From: an uncultured Opitutaceae bacterium
GTDB lineage: Bacteria > Verrucomicrobiota > Verrucomicrobiae > Opitutales > Opitutaceae
Reading direction: 5' to 3'
DNA: 6,206 nt
Assembly: GCA_946482625.1 (NCBI GenBank)
Contig: CAMLSH010000237.1
Location: forward strand, 1 to 6,206
Shown here: in pieces, positions 1 through 5,351 of the stretch
Position numbering within the stretch: position 1 is the stretch's first letter
Layout: each line of letters opens with the position of its first letter
Translations under genes and position numbers: made by a program
Notes under the pieces: generated by a model
What the model saw: only the letters and a program-made list of their open reading frames with translations
Database searches by the model: none
What the model was told of the DNA's origin: nothing

Positions 1-267
1 CTCATGGATGTGCAGATGCCCGACATGGACGGCCTCGAAGCCACCCGCCGCATCCGCCAGCTGGAGGAATCCAACGGCCGCCACATCACCATTATCGCCC
101 TCACCGCCCACGCCATGAAAGGCGATCAAGAGCGCTTCATCGAAGCCGGCATGGACGCCTACCTCGGCAAACCCGTCCGCTCGCCCGATCTCCACGCCGC
201 CATCTCCCGCTTTTTCTCCAACGGCCCGACCGCCAGCCAGCCGCCCCACGCCCGTCCGCTTCCGTGA
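1..267 (+). CDS. Receiver (REC) domain, C-terminal part, probably of a hybrid sensor histidine kinase (5' truncated)
   Basis: The frame is open from base 1, so the gene begins upstream of the window. The visible 88 residues are the second half of a CheY-like receiver domain. The phosphoacceptor aspartate is the GAT codon at 7-9 in LMDVQMPDMDG. The conserved switch threonine is in IALTAHAM (codon 103-105) and the conserved lysine is in LGKPV (codon 169-171). A short Pro-rich tail, about 15 residues, ends the protein with no output domain. The signatures MDVQMPDMDGLEATRRIR and ALTAHAM are typical of receivers at the C-terminus of hybrid histidine kinases, so that is the favoured reading. A stand-alone response regulator or a phosphorelay component is also possible. 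The TGA (265-267) overlaps the GTG of the TonB receptor, suggesting one transcript and translational coupling. All key receiver residues in view are intact. Confidence 0.9.
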   Translation, partial: LMDVQMPDMDGLEATRRIRQLEESNGRHITIIALTAHAMKGDQERFIEAGMDAYLGKPVRSPDLHAAISRFFSNGPTASQPPHARPLP

Positions 268-2453
268 GCCTTCGCTTCCGCTTCTTCTACTTACTCGCAC
301 TCGCCTGCGCCGCCACCGCCTCCCTCGCTCAGAACACGGACGACGACAACGACCTCACTTTGCTCGACCCGCTTACGGTCGGAGCCGACGCGGACGAAGG
401 TTTTGACGCCACCGGCATGGGCGGCCCCGAAGCCGCGATGAACGAGCCGCCCTTCTCCAACGACCTGCTCGCCGGCCCGCAACGCGAAGAAGAGTTCGCC
501 ACCGAACTCAACGCCGAGCTCTCCATCGTCAGCGGCGCCAGCCCTGCGGACCTCGCCACCGGCGTCAACCGCGTCAACCTCCGCGGCTTCCCCACGCCCC
601 GCCTCCGCAACGGCTTCTCACAAACAGGCATTCCCGAGATTCTCTCAATCGAGCGCGTCGAACTCATCCAGGGCCCGCTCACCCCCGTCGCCGGACGCGC
701 CGCCCCCGGCGGCATCCAGAATTTCCTTACGGCCCGCCCGCGCGCGAAAAATTACACGCGCTTTGCCGCCTCCATCGACACCCAGGACTCGCAACAAGCC
801 CGCCTGGAAACCTCCGCTCCAGTCGTCCCGAAAAAAATCTGGCACCGCCTGTCGACCGGCTGGCAGCACCGTGGAGGCCCGCAGGATTTCGCCCGTGTCG
901 ACAGCAAATTCCTCAGCAGCGCGCTCACCTTCCGCCACAGCCGCTCCGCCAGCACCATGCTGTCCGTCGACTACGCGGAACTCTCCGGCAATCCCGCGCC
1001 CAACCTGCCCGACTACCGTCCCACCGCCTCGGCGAAAATAGTCGGCCCCTACCGCCCGCTCGCGGATTTCCACACCTACGGTCCCAACGCCCGCCTCGAG
1101 AAAAAAATCGCCAGCGCCAGCCTCCAGTTCGAAGGCCAGCTCGGCCGTCGCGTCACCCTCCGCGCCATCCTCCAAGCCTGGCAGCGCGCCCTCACCGAAG
1201 ACCGTTTCACCACCAGCCAGTACCTCCTCGACCTCGGCCGCTTCGGCGGCACCCGCGAACCCCAGCGCATCGAACAACCGCTCCGCGCACTCAGCGCCGG
1301 CGTCGAAACCACCGCCCGCTTTCTCGCCTTCAAAACGGACCACAAAGTTACCCTCCTGATCGAGTCCAACCACCTCCGTTACCATCGCGAACAACGCGGC
1401 CTGCCCTCCAGCGCCCGCAACGCCCTGCCGATCGACGTCCGCGAATTCGATCCCGACGCGCCCAACTATTTCCGCCCCGCGTATTCGCCGGATCTCTACA
1501 GCCGCATCCTCACCGACCGCCACGAAGCCACCGGCTACAACGCCGTCTCCCTCAGCGAACGCGCCGCCTTCTGGCAGGGCAAACTCGTCGCCACCGCCGG
1601 GCTGCGCGCCGACTTCGTCGCCCTCGAGATCGACGACGACCGCCCCGGCGCCACCCGCCCGCATGTCACCGACCGCGTCCGCGAACTCACCCACCACGCC
1701 GGCGCCAACTACCAACTCCTCCCCGGCCGCCTGCTGCTCTTCGCCAACACCAGCTCCGCCTTCGAGCCCTCCACCCGGGTCGATGCCCGCACCGGCCGCA
1801 TCCAAGGCAACGAGACAACCCTCGGCTACGAAGCCGGCATCAAAGGCCTTTTCTTCGACAAACGCCTCAGCGCCACCGCGCTCCTTTTCCAATACTACAA
1901 CCAAAACATCTCCCGCCGAAACCCGCTCTACGACGACCCCATCGCCGACGCCAACCAGACCCAGCCCCAGCTCGTCGCCGCCGGCGAAGAACGTTTCACC
2001 GGAGGCACCATCGACCTCAAAACCGTTGTCGCCAAAATCTGGACACTCTCCGGCCGCGCCACGATCACGCAGGCCATCAGCACCGCCTCCCCCGATCTCC
2101 CCGAGGAAATCGGCCGCCCGATCACCCGCCTCCCGCGCACCACGCTCGGCCTTTCCACCCGCCGCGCCTTCGCCGGCCGGCTCAACGGTTTTTCCCTCGG
2201 CGGCACGCTCACCTACGTCAGCGGCTTCGTCGCCTACTACGAAAGCGCCAGTCGCGAATACCTCGCCTATCCCGACAACACCCTCGTCAGCTTGAACGCC
2301 GGCTACTCGTGGAAACGAGGCCCGAAAGCCCGCCCATACACCCACAATCTCGGCCTCGGCGTGCGCAACCTCTTCGACCGCGACCTCCTCGCCTCCCACG
2401 CCCGCGTCGATCAGGAGCGCTCCCTCAACGCCACCTACGCGCTGAGCTTTTAG
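264..2453 (+). CDS. TonB-dependent outer membrane receptor
   Basis: This 729-residue protein is a TonB-gated outer membrane transporter; the ligand is unknown. Residues 1-22 form a signal peptide (Arg near the start, hydrophobic core FFYLLALACAATA, likely cleavage after SLA before Gln23). LTLLDPLTV at 31-39 may serve as the TonB box. The plug domain covers about 55-160: NLRGF at 105-109, IERVELIQGP at 129-138, and the GRAAPGGIQNFLTARP block at 144-159, matching the usual 'IERVEVLKGP...G.GAPGGVINxxTKRP' pattern. The rest is a beta-barrel with alternating aromatic strands, a late VRNLFDRD motif, and a C-terminal Phe (YALSF), the outer-membrane assembly signal. Length is normal for the family. 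The GTG at 264 is chosen because the signal peptide follows at once and no in-frame start lies nearby upstream; there is no clear Shine-Dalgarno, consistent with coupling to the preceding gene by GTGA overlap. The plug resembles siderophore-type receptors, but the substrate cannot be read from sequence. Confidence 0.93.
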   Translation: MSLRFRFFYLLALACAATASLAQNTDDDNDLTLLDPLTVGADADEGFDATGMGGPEAAMNEPPFSNDLLAGPQREEEFATELNAELSIVSGASPADLATGVNRVNLRGFPTPRLRNGFSQTGIPEILSIERVELIQGPLTPVAGRAAPGGIQNFLTARPRAKNYTRFAASIDTQDSQQARLETSAPVVPKKIWHRLSTGWQHRGGPQDFARVDSKFLSSALTFRHSRSASTMLSVDYAELSGNPAPNLPDYRPTASAKIVGPYRPLADFHTYGPNARLEKKIASASLQFEGQLGRRVTLRAILQAWQRALTEDRFTTSQYLLDLGRFGGTREPQRIEQPLRALSAGVETTARFLAFKTDHKVTLLIESNHLRYHREQRGLPSSARNALPIDVREFDPDAPNYFRPAYSPDLYSRILTDRHEATGYNAVSLSERAAFWQGKLVATAGLRADFVALEIDDDRPGATRPHVTDRVRELTHHAGANYQLLPGRLLLFANTSSAFEPSTRVDARTGRIQGNETTLGYEAGIKGLFFDKRLSATALLFQYYNQNISRRNPLYDDPIADANQTQPQLVAAGEERFTGGTIDLKTVVAKIWTLSGRATITQAISTASPDLPEEIGRPITRLPRTTLGLSTRRAFAGRLNGFSLGGTLTYVSGFVAYYESASREYLAYPDNTLVSLNAGYSWKRGPKARPYTHNLGLGVRNLFDRDLLASHARVDQERSLNATYALSF

Positions 2454-2470
2454 TCAGCCCTCTTGTTTTC

Positions 2471-2500
2471 GATGGAGGCGCGACGCCCCCGTCGCGTTTT
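2471..2500 (+). terminator. GC hairpin followed by TTTT, possible terminator of the TonB receptor gene; REP-like member A
   Basis: A perfect 7-bp stem CGCGACG (2479-2485) / CGTCGCG (2490-2496) closes a CCCC loop, and TTTT follows at 2497-2500, starting 43 bases after the receptor stop. This fits a rho-independent terminator with a short U tract. It also has the build of the hairpins at 2510-2538 and 5206-5233: a 7-base purine-rich header (GATGGAG here), a CGCG-rich stem and a C-rich loop. It may therefore be a repeat element used as a terminator. G·T wobbles at 2478/2497 and 2477/2498 would extend the stem at the cost of the U tract. Confidence 0.5.
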
Positions 2501-2509
2501 CCGCCTTCT

Positions 2510-2538
2510 GAGGTAGGGCGCGTTATCCCTAACGCGCC
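2510..2538. repeat. REP-like palindrome, member B
   Basis: GAGGTAG header (2510-2516) is followed by a perfect 9-bp stem GGCGCGTTA (2517-2525) / TAACGCGCC (2530-2538) with a TCCC loop. It lies 13 bases beyond member A in the spacer between the convergent TonB receptor and hydrolase genes. The header offset, CGCG stem core and TCCC loop match member C at 5206-5233. No T tract follows on either strand, so it is better called a repeat than a terminator, although it could block antisense read-through between the two converging genes. Confidence 0.7.
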
Positions 2539-2581
2539 GATTCACCACCGCCCGCCTTCCTGCTAAAACGTCCTCCCGTTT

Positions 2582-2616
2582 GGTCATTGGTCATTCGCGC
2601 GAGCCTCGCTCGCGCG
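2582..2616 (+). repeat. Composite 7-mer/hairpin element, copy 1 (partial)
   Basis: Two tandem GGTCATT units (2582-2595) run straight into a perfect 9-bp hairpin CGCGCGAGC (2596-2604) / GCTCGCGCG (2608-2616) with a CTC loop. This matches the left half of the fuller elements at 3886-3974 and 4780-4868; its stem is almost identical to that at 3914-3934. The TTTTCCT and right-hand 7-mer array are missing, and hydrolase coding sequence takes their place. Read on the minus strand, the element supplies the hydrolase stop codon and its last eight codons. Confidence 0.75.
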
Positions 2617-3754
2617 CCGTCACTGCTTCCACGAACCACTCGATCGCAAACGTGCTCAACTGCCCGCCCGGTCCGCGCAGCGTGTAGTCGAACGCATGCG
2701 TCGCCCACGGCAGCTCAACAAACAGGCAAGGTACGCCTTCGCCCCGCAGTTTCTCCGCCAGTCGTTCGCTCTGCCGATACCACACCAGCGAGTCGATTTT
2801 TCCATGCATCAACAGCGTCGGCACCGCGCCGCCCCTCGCATGGAGATACGGCGATGCGCTCTCGAAATTCGCCGCCGCCGTCTCCGGCGTTCCGCCGGTG
2901 AGCTGCCGCATGAGCTTTTTCGAGTCGAGCACGTCCCGCTCCGGCGTGTGACTCCACGCGAAGTCCAAATCCGCCGGCGCATACAACGCGATCACCCCGC
3001 GCACCGCCGGGTCCGGGCGGTCGTACGCCACCGACTCCGCGATCTGCCCGCCCGCCGAACGCCCCAGTAAAACGAATCGCTCCGGATCGATGCCGAGCTC
3101 GCCGGCATTGCTTTTCAAATACGCCAGCGCCACCTGCACATCCTCGCGCTGGGCGGGCCATACATGTTTCGGCGCCAGCCGGTAACTCACCGCCGCCACA
3201 GCAAAACCCCGCCGCGCCAGATGCGCGTTCATGTCCGCCATCTGCGACCGATCCCCGCTATCCCACCCGCCGCCATGCACCACCACCACGCACGGCGCGC
3301 CTGTCCTCCCTCGGGCCCGATAAAAATCCAACGAGAGCACGTCCTCCGTCCCCCCAGCAAATACCCGCGTCTCCGCGCTCACCTCCGCCCCACCCGTCGC
3401 AAAAAACCCCCTCACAGAAAACGCCTCGCGTCCGCTATCCACTTTCCCAAACGCCCGCTCCAACCGCTCCGGCAGCTCCATCGCCACCCGTCGCGCCTGC
3501 ACCGACGGCTTGAGCAACAAGCCCGTCGCCACCGCACACGCCACCAGCGTCGCCCCCAGAATCACCCCGCCTTCTCCTGGGCCACGCGTCACCACCCACA
3601 CCGCTAGCCCGAGCGGCAGCACCATCAAAAAATGCCCGAACTCCCCCGCTAGGACCGCCATCCGCCAAGTCGCTACTGTCGGCGCCTTCACCGCCGTCAA
3701 CAACGCCACCCCTGCCAATAAAAGCGAAAGTCCGAGGAGCACGTACTGCATCAT
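2591..3754 (-). CDS. Alpha/beta hydrolase (esterase/lipase-like) with N-terminal three-helix membrane domain
   Basis: A serine hydrolase of 387 residues, likely a carboxylic-ester hydrolase of the HGGG (hormone-sensitive lipase / BD-FAE-like) type; substrate unknown. Residues 3-22, about 32-55 and 63-81 are three hydrophobic segments, so the enzyme is membrane-anchored; the side it faces is not clear. The hydrolase domain starts near residue 130. It shows the oxyanion motif HGGGW (160-164), the nucleophile elbow GRSAGG with Ser233, a likely acid Asp321 in HGKIDS, and His353 in WATHAF, so the catalytic set is complete. The start is placed at the first of two ATGs (3754, 3751) because hydrophobic sequence begins there and a weak purine run GAGAAGA precedes them. 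An in-frame GTG at 3898 would add 48 Arg/Gly-rich residues running through repeat DNA and is rejected. The stop and C-terminal tail ARERGSRE come from a repeat element. It converges with the TonB receptor gene and diverges from rsuA. Confidence 0.88.
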   Translation of the reverse strand: MMQYVLLGLSLLLAGVALLTAVKAPTVATWRMAVLAGEFGHFLMVLPLGLAVWVVTRGPGEGGVILGATLVACAVATGLLLKPSVQARRVAMELPERLERAFGKVDSGREAFSVRGFFATGGAEVSAETRVFAGGTEDVLSLDFYRARGRTGAPCVVVVHGGGWDSGDRSQMADMNAHLARRGFAVAAVSYRLAPKHVWPAQREDVQVALAYLKSNAGELGIDPERFVLLGRSAGGQIAESVAYDRPDPAVRGVIALYAPADLDFAWSHTPERDVLDSKKLMRQLTGGTPETAAANFESASPYLHARGGAVPTLLMHGKIDSLVWYRQSERLAEKLRGEGVPCLFVELPWATHAFDYTLRGPGGQLSTFAIEWFVEAVTARERGSRE

Positions 3755-3810
3755 TCTTCTCAATACGAACAACCTGCCCCGCCAGACGCAACTCAGCGCC
3801 CCCTCCCCCG

Positions 3811-3840
3811 TAGGCCAGCGTGCTCGCACGCGCTCCGACC
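3811..3840. repeat. Small palindrome in the divergent spacer
   Basis: A 5-bp stem GCGTG (3818-3822) / CACGC (3827-3831) with a CTCG loop is preceded by GTAGGCC. It loosely resembles the GC hairpins A-C, which also follow a GTRGG-like header, but the stem is shorter and the match is not clean enough to place it in that family. It lies 57 bases upstream of the hydrolase start, in the spacer shared with rsuA (3755-3994). No convincing promoter could be picked out in that spacer; the rest is the composite element described separately. Confidence 0.4.
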
Positions 3841-3885
3841 GCCCATCGCCGCCCCTTCCCCACAATCGCTCCCTCTTCGCCCGCT

Positions 3886-3974
3886 CGTCACTGCCCACTG
3901 GTCACTGGTCATTCGCGCGAGCTTCGCTCGTGCGCGTTTTCCTCCTCGCTACCCCCTACTCGCTACCCGCTACT
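3886..3974 (+). repeat. Composite 7-mer/hairpin element, copy 2 (full, 89 bases), upstream of rsuA
   Basis: Left array: four 7-base units CGTCACT, GCCCACT, GGTCACT, GGTCATT (3886-3913). Hairpin block of 23 bases (3914-3936): stem CGCGCGAGC / GCTCGTGCG (3914-3922 with 3926-3934, one G·T), loop TTC, then CG. Next TTTTCCT (3937-3943). Right array: four 7-base units CCTCGCT, ACCCCCT, ACTCGCT, ACCCGCT (3944-3971) plus ACT. The order, spacing and total length equal copy 3 exactly. It ends 20 bases before the rsuA ATG. The hairpin followed by TTTT resembles an intrinsic terminator, but it points into rsuA, so it would act as a leader hairpin or attenuator if transcribed from upstream. Confidence 0.85.
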
Positions 3975-3994
3975 TTCCGACCTCCCTCCGAACC

Positions 3995-4687
3995 ATGCGA
4001 CGCCTCGACCAACTCCTCGCCAACCTCGGCTACTGCTCCCGCCGCGAAGCCCGCGACTGGATCGAGTCCGGCCGCGTCACCGTGAAAGGAAAAGTCGCCG
4101 ACGACTCCGGCACCAAAGCACACCCAGCCGATGTCCTTGTCGACGGCCAGCCGCTCGATCATCCCGACGGCCTGCTCCTCCTCCTTCACAAACCCCTCGG
4201 CCTTGTCTGCTCGCACGACGAGCGCGAAGGCCCCAACGTTTACAGCCTCCTTCCGTCCCGCTGGCGCGCGCGCAATCCCCAGATCACCAGCATCGGCCGT
4301 CTCGATAAAGACACCTCCGGCCTGCTCCTCCTCACGGATCAGAGTGCGCTCGTCCACCGTCTCACCTCGCCGAAGCACAAGGTTCCCAAACTCTACCGCG
4401 CGACGCTCGATCGCGATCTGCCGCCCGGCCTCGTCGAACTATTTGCCAGCGGCACCGTCCTGCTCACCGGCGAAAAAGACCCCTGCCTCCCGGCCGAGCT
4501 ACGTATCCTTGATCCACGTACCGCCGAGTTGACCCTCACCGAAGGCCGCTACCACCAAGTCCGCCGCATGTTCGCCAGCCAGGGCTGCGAGGTCCTCACC
4601 CTCCACCGCGCCGCCTTCGGCGATCTCACCCTCGGCGACCTTTTCCCCGGCCAATTCCGCGAACTCCCCCTCAATACCTTCGGCTGA
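3995..4687 (+). CDS. rsuA: 16S rRNA pseudouridine synthase, RsuA family
   Basis: A cytoplasmic enzyme that isomerises uridine to pseudouridine in rRNA; RsuA itself acts on U516 of 16S rRNA during small-subunit assembly. The 230 residues equal the usual RsuA length (about 231). An S4 RNA-binding domain spans roughly 2-48 (RLDQLLANLGYCSRREA, then the RVTVKGKV turn). The catalytic domain follows: HKPLGLVCS (65-73), the active-site motif GRLDKDTSG (101-109) with catalytic Asp104, SPKHKVPKLY (125-134), and EGRYHQVRRMF (183-193). The segment around 158-173 (TGEKDPCLPAELRILD) parallels the GEKDLTKPA region of RsuA and favours RsuA over the RluB/E/F paralogues, though close relatives cannot be excluded. 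ATG 3995 is chosen because the S4 domain starts there. No Shine-Dalgarno is visible; the leader is pyrimidine-rich and comes right after composite element copy 2. yhbY follows on the same strand 198 bases downstream. Confidence 0.9.
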   Translation: MRRLDQLLANLGYCSRREARDWIESGRVTVKGKVADDSGTKAHPADVLVDGQPLDHPDGLLLLLHKPLGLVCSHDEREGPNVYSLLPSRWRARNPQITSIGRLDKDTSGLLLLTDQSALVHRLTSPKHKVPKLYRATLDRDLPPGLVELFASGTVLLTGEKDPCLPAELRILDPRTAELTLTEGRYHQVRRMFASQGCEVLTLHRAAFGDLTLGDLFPGQFRELPLNTFG

Positions 4688-4779
4688 TTCCCGCGACGCC
4701 CCCGCCTCTCTCCGCTCTCCAGACTTCACCGCTCCAACCGCCCTCGACCACCGCGCACCACTCATCGCCTCCAGCCATT
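4688..4779. other. Spacer downstream of rsuA, no feature seen
   Basis: This stretch between the rsuA stop and the composite element is C-rich on the plus strand and has no convincing reading frame, terminator hairpin or promoter. Any stop signal for rsuA transcripts is more likely the hairpin plus TTTT inside the following element (4808-4834). Confidence 0.5.
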
Positions 4780-4868
4780 GGTCACTGCTCATTGATCATT
4801 GGTCATTCGCGGCGCCCACCGCGCCGCGCGTTTTCCTACTCGCTACTCACTACTCACTACCCGCTACT
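4780..4868 (+). repeat. Composite 7-mer/hairpin element, copy 3 (full, 89 bases), upstream of yhbY
   Basis: Left array: four 7-base units GGTCACT, GCTCATT, GATCATT, GGTCATT (4780-4807). Hairpin block of 23 bases (4808-4830): 8-bp stem CGCGGCGC (4808-4815) / GCGCCGCG (4821-4828), loop CCACC, then CG. Next TTTTCCT (4831-4837). Right array: ACTCGCT, ACTCACT, ACTCACT, ACCCGCT (4838-4865) plus ACT. It is superimposable on copy 2 without gaps. The stem differs at positions 5-8 of the block, each with a matching change in its partner. It ends 17 bases before the yhbY ATG. The hairpin plus TTTT could terminate rsuA transcripts or act in the yhbY leader. Confidence 0.85.
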
Positions 4869-4885
4869 CTCCCGCCTCTCCTTCC

Positions 4886-5194
4886 ATGTACGATTTCCCT
4901 CTCACCGGCGCACAAAAGACCTATCTCCGCGGCCAGGGCCAGACCCTTGAACCCATCATCAAAGTCGGGAAAGCCGGACTCACGCCCGAGCTCTTCAAAG
5001 AACTCCAAAAGCAGCTCAACAACCACGAGCTCATTAAACTCCGCTTCGTCGGCATCGAGCGCGACGCCCGCGCCGCACTGATCGACCAGATCGTCGACGA
5101 GGGCCGCTGCGTCTGCGTCGGTTCCGTCGGCCACACCGCGCTTTTCTACCGCCACCAGTCCGACCCCGCCCGCCGCCAGATCACCCTGCCCTGA
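4886..5194 (+). CDS. yhbY: YhbY-family CRM-domain RNA-binding protein (ribosome assembly)
   Basis: A small cytoplasmic RNA-binding protein of 102 residues (E. coli YhbY is 97). It is a single CRM domain, a family that associates with pre-ribosomal particles. Visible hallmarks: LTGAQKTYLRGQGQTLEPI at 6-24, the GxxG-type RNA-binding loop in KVGKAGLT (26-33, Gly28 and Gly31), NNHELIKLRF (45-54), and the closing strand GHTALFYRH (82-90) with a terminal ITLP close to the ISLP of E. coli. ATG 4886 is chosen because it begins the CRM domain at the family's usual place; an in-frame TTG at 4799 would add 29 residues encoded by the repeat arrays. No Shine-Dalgarno is visible and the leader is pyrimidine-rich. 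With rsuA just upstream, the two genes form a small ribosome-maturation pair, though the 198-base gap means co-transcription is not assured. Confidence 0.93.
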   Translation: MYDFPLTGAQKTYLRGQGQTLEPIIKVGKAGLTPELFKELQKQLNNHELIKLRFVGIERDARAALIDQIVDEGRCVCVGSVGHTALFYRHQSDPARRQITLP

Positions 5195-5205
5195 GCTACG
5201 TTTCC

Positions 5206-5233
5206 GAGGTGGAACGCGCCGTCCCGGCGCGTT
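5206..5233. repeat. REP-like palindrome, member C
   Basis: GAGGTGG header (5206-5212) is followed by a perfect 9-bp stem AACGCGCCG (5213-5221) / CGGCGCGTT (5225-5233) around a TCC loop. Compared with member B (2510-2538) the header is nearly the same, the stem starts at the same offset, and outer GG/CC pairs are AA/TT here while inner TT/AA pairs are CC/GG. It sits 11 bases after the yhbY stop in a convergent spacer and could help end yhbY transcripts, but there is only a poor T run after it (GTTGTTC). Confidence 0.7.
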
Positions 5234-5283
5234 GTTCGACACTGCCCGCGTATCCCGAATCTATCGCCGTCTCGCATCGCTCA

Positions 5284-5315
5284 GCGTGCGCGGAGCGCCC
5301 GCTCCACCCGCACGC
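5284..5315. terminator. Long interrupted hairpin between convergent genes, possible transcription barrier
   Basis: Outer 7-bp stem GCGTGCG (5284-5290) / CGCACGC (5309-5315) encloses, after a small asymmetric internal loop, an inner 5-bp stem GGAGC (5292-5296) / GCTCC (5301-5305) with a GCCC loop. It lies between the yhbY stop (5194) and the dehydrogenase stop (5352), where a bidirectional terminator would be expected. No T tract follows on either strand, so a canonical intrinsic terminator is not supported. The rest of 5195-5351 shows nothing beyond this and palindrome C. Confidence 0.35.
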
Positions 5316-5351
5316 GCCCAAGATCGCAAACAACCGCAGCGTCGCCCACGC

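Noticed and set aside
1663..2295. Pro/Ser/Ala-rich open frame overlapping the TonB receptor in another phase
   Set aside because: Low-complexity translation typical of an out-of-phase reading of GC-rich coding DNA, inside a receptor with continuous barrel sequence.
645..2399. A 584-codon open frame antisense to the TonB receptor
   Set aside because: Its translation is a monotonous Gly/Ala/Glu/Val-rich string with no recognisable domain, and it mirrors the third-position C/G bias of the receptor gene. It is a shadow.
3755..3800. Sigma-70 promoter for the hydrolase (minus strand TTGCGT, 17 bases, TCGTAT)
   Set aside because: Only three of six bases match in each box and the implied start would leave almost no room for the leader; not better than chance.
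3755..3898. Extension of the hydrolase to an upstream in-frame GTG at 3898
   Set aside because: The added 48 residues are Arg/Gly-rich and non-conserved in look, run through palindrome and repeat DNA, and come before a natural membrane-helix start at MMQYVLL.
3914..3940. Hairpin plus TTTT as a plain terminator of an upstream plus-strand gene
   Set aside because: The gene to its left (the hydrolase) is on the minus strand and reads away, so no plus-strand gene there needs terminating; the motif is part of the composite element instead.
3886..4868. CRISPR array
   Set aside because: The repeat unit is only 7 bases and tandem without spacers; nothing resembles repeats of 23-47 bases separated by unique spacers, and no cas gene is present.
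4799..4885. Extension of yhbY to a TTG at 4799
   Set aside because: The extra 29 residues are encoded by the tandem arrays and hairpin; the CRM domain begins right at ATG 4886, the usual place for the family.
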